Source of the DNA: Ensifer sp. LC163
Lineage (GTDB): Bacteria > Pseudomonadota > Alphaproteobacteria > Rhizobiales > Rhizobiaceae
DNA length: 64,000 bases
Direction of reading: 5' to 3'
Assembly (NCBI RefSeq): GCF_001695855.1
Contig: NZ_MBSS01000001.1
Coordinates: 496,001 to 560,000 of the forward strand
How positions within the stretch are numbered: the first letter of the stretch is position 1; each line of letters opens with the position of its first letter. Positions 50,716 to 59,026 of this stretch are shown piece after piece. A program made the position numbers and the translations under genes. The notes beneath the pieces are model-generated. The model saw only the letters and a program-made list of their open reading frames with translations. It was not told the origin of the DNA and did not search any database.

Positions 50716-51768
50716 CTATTGCGTCGGCCGGCTGATGCGTTCGGCCTTGTCGGAAACGAGGGCGGCAAGCGAGGCCTTGTCCAGCCGCCAATCCGGGGAG
50801 CCATAGCCGAGCGGCCACTTGTAGGGCTCCTTGTCGTTGAAGAACACCACGGCCGTCAAAAGCGGAAATCGATCGCGATAGGTCCTGCGATCGAAGATTT
50901 CCGCATACCAGGCGCGCTTGTAGTCAGCCGAGCCGGAAACGCCGAGCTCGGCAACCATCACCGGCTTTCCGAACCGCGCGACCCGCTGGTATTTTTCGCC
51001 AAGCGTTTCGCCAAAGCTGCGCTCGCGACCCCAATAGTCCACATCCATCTTCTGCAGCCCCCAGACGGGAATGCCGATGGCGTCGACCACGTCGTCGCCG
51101 GGATAATAGCCGCCAAGGTTGCGATGCCCCTTGGGCGACCAGACGAAGCGCACATCGGGTGCCAGCTCCCGGCAACTTTCGACGAAATAGCGAAACGCCT
51201 TCTTGTAGCCGCCCGTGTCGCGCCGCGCCCAGGGATAGCGGCCATCGGGGTCTTCCATCTCGTGACCCCAGCGCATGTAGACCGGGACTGCGACCTCGCC
51301 GGCGCGCCGGCAGATATCGCGGATCTCGCGATCGAAACGGCCGCGGCCGATATCGGCAAACAGCCGCTCGCCGCCCGCCCGCCAGTCGCTGGCGTGGGTA
51401 TAGGGCTCGATCGAGATCATCAGCGCCCGGCCTTGGCCCTCGGCAATGGCGATCTTGCGCTTCAGCATCGCCTTGTCGAGCGCCTGCCAATAGATGAAGA
51501 CATGCTCGATCGTGAGCGCATCGCTGTTGGTGACCGCGTCATGCGGATCGTAGACGCCGATCGCAATCTCGCCACGCGGCCCTCCTGCAGCCTTCCCGGC
51601 CGCGCCGATCGAAGCGGTCGTCAGCACACGATCGACCGTACCGCCGAGATCGGCAGCCGCAGCGCGCGAGGCGCCCCCCACCGGCAAAAGCGCCATGAGG
51701 CCGGCCGCAAGCACCGATCTGAATATCGCAATCGACAAGCGCAGTCTCCGACGGAAGGTCTCGAACAT
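50716..51768 (-). CDS. GH26-like (beta-mannanase-type) exported glycoside hydrolase
   Basis: 350 aa with a signal peptide or anchor (LSIAIFRSVLAAGLMALLPV, cleavage near AAAADLG). A TIM-barrel pattern has the probable acid/base in YMRWGHEMEDPDG (near residue 170), SPKGHRNLGGYYPGDD, and a late Glu in KPVMVAELGVSGS. These fit GH26 relatives often found with exopolysaccharide genes. The polysaccharide is unknown. Alone between a repeat pair and a lipoprotein-like gene. Confidence 0.8.
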   Translation of the reverse strand: MFETFRRRLRLSIAIFRSVLAAGLMALLPVGGASRAAAADLGGTVDRVLTTASIGAAGKAAGGPRGEIAIGVYDPHDAVTNSDALTIEHVFIYWQALDKAMLKRKIAIAEGQGRALMISIEPYTHASDWRAGGERLFADIGRGRFDREIRDICRRAGEVAVPVYMRWGHEMEDPDGRYPWARRDTGGYKKAFRYFVESCRELAPDVRFVWSPKGHRNLGGYYPGDDVVDAIGIPVWGLQKMDVDYWGRERSFGETLGEKYQRVARFGKPVMVAELGVSGSADYKRAWYAEIFDRRTYRDRFPLLTAVVFFNDKEPYKWPLGYGSPDWRLDKASLAALVSDKAERISRPTQ

Positions 51769-51914
51769 TTCAGGGGAAAACGAAACAATCTTCCCCAGGC
51801 AAGTGCGTAATCAAGGAGCTGGAGTGTTTCCGTCACTTCAACCAATGCGGAAACGCGCCAACGACACCGTATGGAAGCGAAGCGTTTCGAGCGCTCCGCC
51901 TGATCGGAATGGCT

Positions 51915-52262
51915 TTACAGCGAGCTTCTGAGGAAGCAGCGCGACGTATGGCCGAAGCCGCTTGGCGAGCAGATATAGGGCGCGCGGCCGAGATAGGCGG
52001 AAACGCGCTTTCTTGCCGGCAGCGGCTCGACGATATCGTCGGCTTCCGCAACTCTGATCAGCTTGCCCTGCTTCGGGGCGACGCTCGGCGCGCTCACTGC
52101 TGCCTTCGAGCCGGCAGACGAGAACAGCGGACTTTCAGCGATACCCGCCGACGAACAGCCGGAAGAGACAAGCAGAAGACCGAAAAGCGAGGCAGGCACG
52201 AGATACTTGAAACCCGAAACGGTGGTGCGGCGTGCGCCGCCCAAGGCGGTTAGGCTTCGCAT
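51915..52262 (-). CDS. Exported small protein, possible lipoprotein
   Basis: 115 aa; the ATG at 52262 has GAAAGG six bases before it. Hydrophobic segment YLVPASLFGLLLVSSGCSSA (about residues 20-39) ends in a lipobox-like SSGC, although position -3 is Ser instead of Leu. The C-terminus RAPYICSPSGFGHTSRCF has two Cys in a pattern seen in rhizobial exported hypotheticals. Function not recognised. Confidence 0.7.
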   Translation of the reverse strand: MRSLTALGGARRTTVSGFKYLVPASLFGLLLVSSGCSSAGIAESPLFSSAGSKAAVSAPSVAPKQGKLIRVAEADDIVEPLPARKRVSAYLGRAPYICSPSGFGHTSRCFLRSSL

Positions 52263-52899
52263 AAGCATCCTTTCGAACGAGCGGCCAGCGCCGCTTGACA
52301 ACTTCTTTAACGGGAATCAACCGCGAAGTTCAACCCCTACTTCTTATTATTGACAGCTAAAATTAAGAGTTTCTTTCTGAGCATCGGCTTTTTACGATCG
52401 GGAGCTGCCGCCGATCCGCGCCGACCATCTGTTAAGCCGAAACAAACGCTCTTCCCTGGGAGGCTCCGCGCTGCACCGCTCCGACCAAAGTCCCCCTCAT
52501 TTCTGGCTGCCGGCTGTTTACCCAGTGTTGACGTCTGTGACGCACCTTGGCTCCCAGGCGCAACATGTTTGAGCGTATGCGCCCACTCCAAAACTGCCCG
52601 CTCCGGCGGGCGTTTTTTTGGGCCGCAGTCTGACCGGCACGTTCACATTGACAGTGTTCATCCAGCCAATCATTCCAAGCATGTGCGAAAGGGTTCGGAT
52701 TTCGTCGATGCTTGAGCTGCAGATCAGCTTAACATTGGCAGTGGGTTGGATGCCCATAACCATGCCTTGGTTGAGCCACTTCAAACGGCGCGGCATGTGT
52801 TTCCGGACCGCCGTTCTCGTCGGAGTACCCTGCCGACGGTTCCCCCACTGCACATCTCGGAGATGCTGTCAGGACTTACCTGCGCCTAACCTGCTCTCA
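52263..52899. other. 640-bp region without a convincing gene
   Basis: Base composition is more AT-rich at the left (CTTCTTATTATTGACAGC near 52341). Two minus-strand frames (52337-52591 and 52518-52853) overlap each other out of frame and have no ribosome site, so neither is called. A strong intrinsic terminator on the plus strand at 52596 suggests that some short transcript ends here. Confidence 0.5.
52596..52619 (+). terminator. Rho-independent terminator with no obvious upstream gene
   Basis: GCCCGC-TCCG-GCGGGC followed by G and seven T. The nearest plus-strand gene ends more than 2 kb upstream, at 50430. A hairpin GGCGCA..TGCGCC (52557-52582) precedes it, so a small RNA ending here is possible. 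Confidence 0.75.
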
Positions 52900-53061
52900 T
52901 TACAGGCTCGGCGGTGCAATGAACTGGTAATACGCCCACACGAGGGTCAACCCGGCTATCACCGCGAGCCAGGTAAGTGCTTTCCTCTGCCCTGGACTAA
53001 CTGACCTTGGCTCCCGCTTTGGTTTTCGTCGTTCAAACTTGATGATGTTATCGTCGCTCAT
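52900..53061 (-). CDS. Small single-TM protein
   Basis: 53 aa, start after AAGGGGG. Basic cytoplasmic N-terminus (MSDDNIIKFERRKPKREPRS) followed by one membrane helix (ALTWLAVIAGLTLVWAYYQF) and a short tail. Small proteins of this shape are common in rhizobia; no function known. The 10 codons upstream to 53091 are not needed. Confidence 0.7.
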   Translation of the reverse strand: MSDDNIIKFERRKPKREPRSVSPGQRKALTWLAVIAGLTLVWAYYQFIAPPSL

Positions 53062-53154
53062 GTGGCCCCCTTGGTCGCTGGCGCACTTCATAACACTGAA
53101 AGTCTCGGCGACGAACGCGCGGGACGCGAATTGTCACCCGGACAGGCCGCATCC

Positions 53155-54939
53155 TCATTCCGGCAGACCTGCCTTGATGTATCCATCGATAAAATGCTGA
53201 CGGTCGGCATCGTTACGGAATGGCTGCGTCCTTCCCCACTGTCGCGCCGAGAAATCCGGAAATTCCGAAAGGAACTCGCTCCCCGCCTTGCGCGCGTCCG
53301 CGATCCGCTCCAGTTGCGCAAGCGCGGCGGCGAGATTGCGTTTTGAGCCGGGTCCACCCGCCTGGGGATGGCTGAGCGTCTCGACGGCATCCTGATAACG
53401 ACCAGCAGCATACTGGGCCCAGCCGAGGAACGAGTAGTGGTCGCCCGGAGGATAGGGATTGAGGCGAAAACTATTTTCGGCGCTTTCGACGGCCTCGATT
53501 GCCCGTCCCTCGAACACCCTGAGATCGGCAAGGTGGGCCCAACCCGCAGAGTGATTGGGATTGAGGCGAAGCCCCTGCTCAAACTCGGCCAACCCCGCTT
53601 CGAATTCGCCCTCATAGGCACGCAGGTAGCCAAGCACGATATGCGCGTCGGCGTTTTCAGGATCAATCTCGACGGCTTTCGAGGCGGCGGTGCAGGCGGC
53701 AACGCGGTGTTCGTCCACGGGTTCGCGATAGTACAACGCATCGAAATGGTGGCTCATCGCGAGCCAGGCATGCGCCCCTGCAAAGCCCGGATCGATTTCG
53801 ATGGCCCTGGCTAGGAGCGGACGAGCCGCCCTCGTTTCCCGAAGCGATTGCGTCGCGAGCGCGCGCCCGCGAACGAACAGGTCGTAAGCCTCGAGATCGA
53901 TGACCCTGCGCCTCGGAAGGGGTTTTGCCGACGGCAGGGCGTGGGAAAGAGCGTTGATCACCTTGCCAACAACTTCGTCCTGCAGGCTGAAGATGTCCGC
54001 GAGGTCTCGGTCCAGACGTTCAGCCCAAAGACAGCTGGCATTGGAGGCGTCGATAAGTTGCGCATTGATGCGAACGCGCGCTGCCGCCCTCCGCACGCTT
54101 CCCTCGATAAGATAGCGAACCCCCAGCTCCCTTGCGATCATGCGCAAGTCCATCAACCGATCCCGGTAGGCGAAACTCGAATGGCGAGCGATCACCAACA
54201 GGCCATCGACTTTGGAAAGATCGGTGATCAGGTCTTCCGCGAGGCCGTCAGCAAAGTAATCCTGCTCCGCATCGTTGCTCAGGGTGGCGAACGGCAGCAC
54301 GGCAATCGAAGCCACCTGCGGCAGTGTCGGCACGGCACCTGGGCCGCTGTCCTCCCCTCCGAACGAAGCCGGGTGTCCGCGGGTACTTTCCCAGCCCACC
54401 CGGAAAACCCGGATGGGGCGGGTAATGTTCTTCAGCAGACACTCGCCCTGATCGACAAAGCGTACCGGGAGCTTGCGATCAACGTGCTCATGAACGCTGT
54501 GACTTATAAGCACGCCGCCCGGCTCGGCCATGGCCTCGAGCCGGGCGGCGATATTGACTCCGTCACCGAATATATCTTCCTGGTCAGCCAGGATATCCCC
54601 AAGGTTGATCCCAATGCGGAAAGTCAGGCGGCGGTCTTCGGCAACATCCTTGTTCCACTCGGCCGTCGCTCGCTGGACGTCAACGGCACAGCGCACCGCT
54701 TCGATGGCGCTCGCAAACTCCACGAGAAGGCCGTCCCCAGCGGTCTTGAAGATTCGTCCTCTGTGGATTTCCACCGCTGGCCGGACGACATCGCCTAGCA
54801 ACTTCTGCAGCCGCTCGTGGGTGTCCTCCTCGTCGCTCTCCATCAACCGGCTATATCCTGCGACATCAGCCGCAAGGATCACTGCCAGCTTCCTTTGGGG
54901 TCCGGCAGAAACCGCGATTGGTTCGTCGTCGTCCGGCAT
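53155..54939 (-). CDS. Class III adenylate/guanylate cyclase with TolB-like and TPR regions
   Basis: 594 aa. The cyclase domain (residues about 17-180) shows LAVILAADVAGYSRLMESDE with the first metal Asp (25), KTAGDGLLVEF with the second, and GDGVNIAARLEAMAEPGGVL. A TolB-like/FlgO stretch follows (IAVLPFATLSNDAEQDYFAD, about 212-330), then TPR repeats (ARAIEIDPGFAGAHAWLAMS onward). This widespread rhizobial architecture makes a cyclic nucleotide in response to an unknown partner bound by the TPRs. Same architecture as the partial gene at the window's left edge. Confidence 0.88.
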   Translation of the reverse strand: MPDDDEPIAVSAGPQRKLAVILAADVAGYSRLMESDEEDTHERLQKLLGDVVRPAVEIHRGRIFKTAGDGLLVEFASAIEAVRCAVDVQRATAEWNKDVAEDRRLTFRIGINLGDILADQEDIFGDGVNIAARLEAMAEPGGVLISHSVHEHVDRKLPVRFVDQGECLLKNITRPIRVFRVGWESTRGHPASFGGEDSGPGAVPTLPQVASIAVLPFATLSNDAEQDYFADGLAEDLITDLSKVDGLLVIARHSSFAYRDRLMDLRMIARELGVRYLIEGSVRRAAARVRINAQLIDASNASCLWAERLDRDLADIFSLQDEVVGKVINALSHALPSAKPLPRRRVIDLEAYDLFVRGRALATQSLRETRAARPLLARAIEIDPGFAGAHAWLAMSHHFDALYYREPVDEHRVAACTAASKAVEIDPENADAHIVLGYLRAYEGEFEAGLAEFEQGLRLNPNHSAGWAHLADLRVFEGRAIEAVESAENSFRLNPYPPGDHYSFLGWAQYAAGRYQDAVETLSHPQAGGPGSKRNLAAALAQLERIADARKAGSEFLSEFPDFSARQWGRTQPFRNDADRQHFIDGYIKAGLPE

Positions 54940-55240
54940 TGGAGGAGGTTACGCCGCACCAGTGCTGCCTTCAAGCGAAGAAGAAAGGCTGTTGCACGCC
55001 ACAAACCTCTGAACTGGGCATCACCAAAAATCAACTTGCCGTCTGCTGGGTGATCTTCACCTGCTCGCTCGGCAAATCCTTCCCATTCAGAGGCCTCCTG
55101 ATCTCTGCTTTCACGTGCAATTTGGTAGCAACTGCCACCAGACAATCGATGAATGAGGCGATAGGCGTGAGGACTGCTTCTGGCCGGCGCAAAGCAGCTA
55201 CGCGCTTGACATAGAACGACCAGCTTCGACGCATGTCTCC
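54940..55240. other. 301-bp intergenic region, no supported gene
   Basis: Two overlapping minus-strand frames (54879-55145 and 55031-55234) show no family pattern or ribosome site. No hairpin or repeat was seen. It could hold remains of a decayed gene between the cyclase and the GlxA-type regulator. Confidence 0.4.
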
Positions 55241-56272
55241 CTAATTATGCTTTAGTGCCCTGCGCAAGGAGCCAAAACGTAGGCGATAATTGCCCGGTGT
55301 CAGGCCCGTCTCACGGCGGAACAGACGACCGAAGAAGCTCGCGTCCTCATAGCCCATTTCGTTGGCTATGGCTTCGATCGGCTGATCGGTGCTTTCGAGC
55401 ATCTGCTTGGATTCCTCGAGCCGGAGCGCATGTACATAGTTGAGGGGTGTCATGCCCGATGCCTTGGCGAAACGACGTATGAACGAGCGTTCGGGCAGGC
55501 CGGAAAGGGCCACCATCGCCGCGACCGGGGCGTGGGTCTTGTAGTTCATCGAAAGCCACTGCTGGCATCGGTTGATCGCTGCGTCGTTCGTCTGCCGGAA
55601 GGTCATGAGCGATGCAAATGGCTGCTGTCCCATGTCATGCCACTGCAGCATGTAGACTTTCGCCACCTCCGTCGCTTCCTTCAGTCCGACAGACCGTGCG
55701 ATCAGATAAAGTGCGAGGTCATGCCAGCTCGATCCGCCTCCCGCCATGACGATGCGCTGCCCCTCGCCGCTCAGCACGAGAGACCGATCCAGTCTGACCC
55801 TGACGCCCGGATAGTTGTTGATGAGCGTCGCGACATAGCCCCAGTGGATCGTCGCTTCGCAATTGGTGAGAAACCCGGCTTCCCCGAGCAATACCGCACC
55901 CGAACAGGCGCTGGCCAGCATCGCGCCGCCCTCATGGGTGCGCTTCAGCCATCTTGCTTCGGCTTCATATCTTCCGGCAACGCTTTCGCCGGGATTGACG
56001 AAGAAATCGGGAATGCACACGATGTCAGGTTGCGGGCTGCCGTTGAAATCATAATCAGGCTTCACCCAGATGCCATTCGCGGCGTGGAAACCATCGCATG
56101 AACGAGCGACGATGTAGGGATGCATGCGCTGCTCGCCAGCCTCCCCTTTTACGATGAACGGCCAATCCCGCCCCACTGACGAGAACAGGTCAAACATGCC
56201 ATGCAATGCGGAGGCAGTGACCTCCGGCACTGCGAGAATGGCGACAGAGATGCGACTGTCTTGTCCGGGCAT
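55241..56272 (-). CDS. GlxA-family AraC-type regulator (DJ-1/PfpI domain plus HTH)
   Basis: 343 aa. The N-terminal DJ-1/PfpI-like domain (residues about 8-190) includes the elbow motif LASACSGAVLLGEAGFL. The C-terminal AraC domain has two helix-turn-helices (PERSFIRRFAKASGMTPLNY, IEAIANEMGYEDASFFGRLF). Divergent from the FAD-dependent oxidase gene, 88 bp away, which it probably controls. Confidence 0.9.
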   Translation of the reverse strand: MPGQDSRISVAILAVPEVTASALHGMFDLFSSVGRDWPFIVKGEAGEQRMHPYIVARSCDGFHAANGIWVKPDYDFNGSPQPDIVCIPDFFVNPGESVAGRYEAEARWLKRTHEGGAMLASACSGAVLLGEAGFLTNCEATIHWGYVATLINNYPGVRVRLDRSLVLSGEGQRIVMAGGGSSWHDLALYLIARSVGLKEATEVAKVYMLQWHDMGQQPFASLMTFRQTNDAAINRCQQWLSMNYKTHAPVAAMVALSGLPERSFIRRFAKASGMTPLNYVHALRLEESKQMLESTDQPIEAIANEMGYEDASFFGRLFRRETGLTPGNYRLRFGSLRRALKHN

Positions 56273-56360
56273 GGCAGAAATGACCGCCTTTCAGCAATTT
56301 TGACTTTAGTACCCAACGCCGGGTGGCGCTAGGCTCCTGCTCCAGAAGGGAGACTATGTC

Positions 56361-57737
56361 GTGCCCCATGACGCGCTACGAAGTCAGCTACGCGGCGATC
56401 TTCTCGAACCCGGAAGTCCCGCCTACGACGCCGCACGGATCGTATGGAACGGAATGATCGACAGGCGGCCGGAATTGATTGCCAGATGCCGGAATGCCGC
56501 CGACGTGGCGGCATCGGTAAATTACGCTCGCGCCCATCGGCTCGCGATCGCGGTTCGTAGTGGCGGACATAATGTTGCAGGCTATGCCGTCAGCGATGGA
56601 GGGTTGATGATCGACATGTCCGCGATGAATGCTGTCCACATCACGCCTGGACTTGACCGGGCGTATGTCGAAGGTGGAGCCACCTGGGGCGACGTCGATG
56701 CCGCAACGACGCCTTTCGGACGCGCCACGCCCGGCGGACTGATTTCGATGACGGGTGTCGCGGGGCTCACCTTGTCGGGCGGCATCGGCTGGCTGCGGGG
56801 TACCCACGGTCTTAGCTGCGACAATCTCGTCGCCGCCGACGTGGTTACCGCCGATGGTGACCTGATCCATGCGAGCGAGACGGAAAACGCCGACCTGCTT
56901 TGGGCCCTGAAGGGTGGTGGCGGCAACTTCGGTATCGTCGTGAACTTTGAATTTCGGCTACATCCGGTCGCAGAAGAGCTGATATTCTGCGCGCCCGCCT
57001 ATCCCGAAGAGCGCGCCAACGACATCCTTCCGAAATGGCGTGACTACATGGCCACGGCACCGGACGAGATCAGCGGTCTCGCCGAGTTCTCGACCATCCC
57101 TGGTGATCCGGCCTATCCGGAGCCTACATGGGGCAAGCGCGTGGTGACGCTCGCGACGGTGTATGATGGCCCGGCAGAAGTGGGTGAGCGTGTCACACAG
57201 CCTCTGCGCAGCCTTGGCGAACCGCTGCTCGATTTCAGTGGCCGAATGTCATATCGCGCGCTCCAGAGCATCTACGACGAGATGTTCCCTAAGGGCCGCG
57301 ATCGCTGCTACTGGAAATCGACCTACCTTGCGGGCCTTGACAACGGTGTTGTCGCGGAGATTACCAGGCGTGTGGCGACGCGACCGTCCGAGATGACCCT
57401 TGCCTCAATCTGGAAATTCGGCGGAGCGGTGCAGCGCGTTGCAGCCGATGCCACCGCTTTTGGCGATCGCTCCATGCCCTTCATGCTCAGCCTCGATGCG
57501 ATCTGGTCCGATCCGGCAGATGACGAAGCCAACATCGGTTGGGTTCGCGACGTCTGGCGGGACATGCAACTCTATTCCACCGGTCGCCTGTATCTGAACT
57601 TTCCCGGACTCGGAGAGGGCGAAAATCTTGTCCGTGACGCTTTCGGTGCTGAAACCTACGCAAGGCTCCAGATGGTCAAACGCGCTTATGATCCACACAA
57701 TCTTTTCCACATGAACCAGAACATTCTGCCGCGATGA
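56361..57737 (+). CDS. FAD-dependent oxidase, berberine-bridge-enzyme type
   Basis: 458 aa from a GTG start eight bases after GAAGGGAG. The FAD_binding_4 domain has VRSGGHNVAGYAVSDGGLMI, whose His (about 69) is the usual covalent FAD site. GTHGLSCDNLVAADVVTADG has a Cys (about 154) at the position of the second covalent link in bicovalent members. The BBE C-terminal motif RAYDPHNLFHMNQNI is present. Oxidises sugars, alcohols or amines with O2. No signal peptide. Target of the GlxA-type regulator by position. Confidence 0.88.
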   Translation: MPHDALRSQLRGDLLEPGSPAYDAARIVWNGMIDRRPELIARCRNAADVAASVNYARAHRLAIAVRSGGHNVAGYAVSDGGLMIDMSAMNAVHITPGLDRAYVEGGATWGDVDAATTPFGRATPGGLISMTGVAGLTLSGGIGWLRGTHGLSCDNLVAADVVTADGDLIHASETENADLLWALKGGGGNFGIVVNFEFRLHPVAEELIFCAPAYPEERANDILPKWRDYMATAPDEISGLAEFSTIPGDPAYPEPTWGKRVVTLATVYDGPAEVGERVTQPLRSLGEPLLDFSGRMSYRALQSIYDEMFPKGRDRCYWKSTYLAGLDNGVVAEITRRVATRPSEMTLASIWKFGGAVQRVAADATAFGDRSMPFMLSLDAIWSDPADDEANIGWVRDVWRDMQLYSTGRLYLNFPGLGEGENLVRDAFGAETYARLQMVKRAYDPHNLFHMNQNILPR

Positions 57738-57998
57738 CGGCTGTTGGCGCGAAGTGGCATCTGGCTGTAGCTCGCCGCGGTCTTTTCTTGTCCAAAGAGT
57801 TCAGACGTTGATGGCGGCCAGTTCAGACGTTCATGGCGCGCCAGAAATAGATGGTGGGCCCGGAGGAATTCTGAAAAGGCAGTTACATCAATAGGTTCAA
57901 AAAATGTGGGACATTTTTGGAACCTTTAATGTTGTTATGTATTTTGCCGCCTGTGTCCCACGCAACTCACTCGGAGCGTTCTGAAATTTGCGGACATT
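57738..57998. other. AT-rich junction region left of the LysR/EamA cassette
   Basis: Contains a near-tandem 19-bp repeat (57798-57816 and 57820-57838, one difference), a copy of the tRNA-Ile2 3' end (57853-57867), a 14-bp inverted repeat with one mismatch (57894-57924), and GTGGGACA/TGTCCCAC arms (57906-57961). No gene is supported; a 26-codon frame at 57904-57984 has no ribosome site. Confidence 0.6.
57853..57867. repeat. att-like 15-bp copy of the tRNA-Ile2 3' end
   Basis: TGGTGGGCCCGGAGG is identical to 60201-60215, the 3' end (with CCA) of the tRNA gene read in the same orientation. With that copy it brackets the 2.35-kb LysR/EamA segment. Consistent with attachment-site remnants of an integrated element. 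Confidence 0.6.
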
Positions 57999-58907
57999 TC
58001 AGCCCCGCATACTGCGCATGAATTCTCGCACCTCTTTCAGAATCCAGGTTCGAAAAGCACGGACCTTGGGGTGATCTTGATTGCCGACTCGGTAGATCAG
58101 ATCGTAACCCCACTCCACCTCGAGTTTTGCCTCGGGAAATAGTGATACCAGACGTCCAGCGGCAAGGTCTTCCGCGACAAGAACACTTCGTCCGAGCGCG
58201 ACGCCCGCCCCTCGAATTGCGGCCTCAATGGACATGCTCCCATGGCTGTACCCAGGCCCGCGCATGCCTGGATAAGGTAGTTCCATCATCGCGAACCACC
58301 GCTCCCATGTCGTGTTCATCCCGATCTCGTGAATGAGTTGGCATTTCACCAGGTCGCCTGGCGCATGAATCCCGCCCATCCTTTCGTGATACTCGTGGGA
58401 ACACACAGGAGACACCGTCTCGTTCATGATGCGCTCCGCCGCCGCGTAAACATAGCGGCCGTCGCCGTAACGCAGCGCGACATCGACATGGCTCGTGGTG
58501 AAATCGACGGCCGCATCGGTGACCTCCAGATGGACATCGAGTTCAGGTGCGTCGGCCATTAGGCGATGCAGTCGTGACGTCAACCACTTGCTGGCGAAGG
58601 AGACGCTGCAGTTTACGACGAGACGGGATGCGTCGTTCTTGCGACGCAATTCTTCCGATTCTCGCATCAACTCGGAAAGAAGACGGGTGACAGTGCTGAA
58701 ATAGGACTGACCCGCTTCCGTCAGCTCGATCCTACGCGTCAGACGGCGAAAGAGGGGCACCCCCAGGTAATCTTCCAGTGCCTTTATCTGACGGCTCACC
58801 GCGCCGTGGGTGAGATGAAGCTCCTGTGCAGCAAGCGTCATACTCAACCGTCGACCAGTTGCTTCAAAGGCTCGAAGTGTCTGAAGCGGTGGAAGATGGG
58901 CGGCCAT
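57999..58907 (-). CDS. LysR-family regulator (GcvA-like)
   Basis: 302 aa. Helix-turn-helix LPPLQTLRAFEATGRRLSMT, LAAQELHLTHGAVSRQIKAL; the effector domain shows LVVNCSVSFASKWLTSRL and MSIEAAIRGAGVALGRS. Divergent from the EamA transporter with a perfect ATGCGTGA-N7-TCACGCAT operator between them. Together they look like a self-contained efflux cassette inserted beside the tRNA gene. Confidence 0.9.
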   Translation of the reverse strand: MAAHLPPLQTLRAFEATGRRLSMTLAAQELHLTHGAVSRQIKALEDYLGVPLFRRLTRRIELTEAGQSYFSTVTRLLSELMRESEELRRKNDASRLVVNCSVSFASKWLTSRLHRLMADAPELDVHLEVTDAAVDFTTSHVDVALRYGDGRYVYAAAERIMNETVSPVCSHEYHERMGGIHAPGDLVKCQLIHEIGMNTTWERWFAMMELPYPGMRGPGYSHGSMSIEAAIRGAGVALGRSVLVAEDLAAGRLVSLFPEAKLEVEWGYDLIYRVGNQDHPKVRAFRTWILKEVREFMRSMRG

Positions 58908-58913
58908 AATTAC

Positions 58914-58936
58914 ATGCGTGAACTCACATCACGCAT
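58914..58936. promoter_or_regulatory. LysR operator ATGCGTGA-N7-TCACGCAT
   Basis: Perfect 8-bp arms with a 7-base spacer, just upstream of the LysR start. An overlapping CTCACA-N10-TGTGAG repeat (58923-58944) may be a second binding face. Confidence 0.65.
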
Positions 58937-59026
58937 CCTGTGAGAACAAATGGTTTGTCGAACGGACATCGCTCGCCTTATGGATGGCACAATCTCACGT
59001 ACGTGCCAATTCTAAGGCGATCAAAG

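Noticed and set aside
52518-52853. 111-codon minus-strand frame
   Set aside because: Codon use is passable, but the start would be GTG without a ribosome site and its end overlaps the plus-strand terminator and another frame. No family was recognised.
54879-55234. Two overlapping minus-strand frames in the gap beside the cyclase
   Set aside because: They contradict each other, lack ribosome sites and show no domain.
57904-57984. 26-codon peptide starting MWDIFGTF
   Set aside because: It begins inside a strong hairpin and has no ribosome site.
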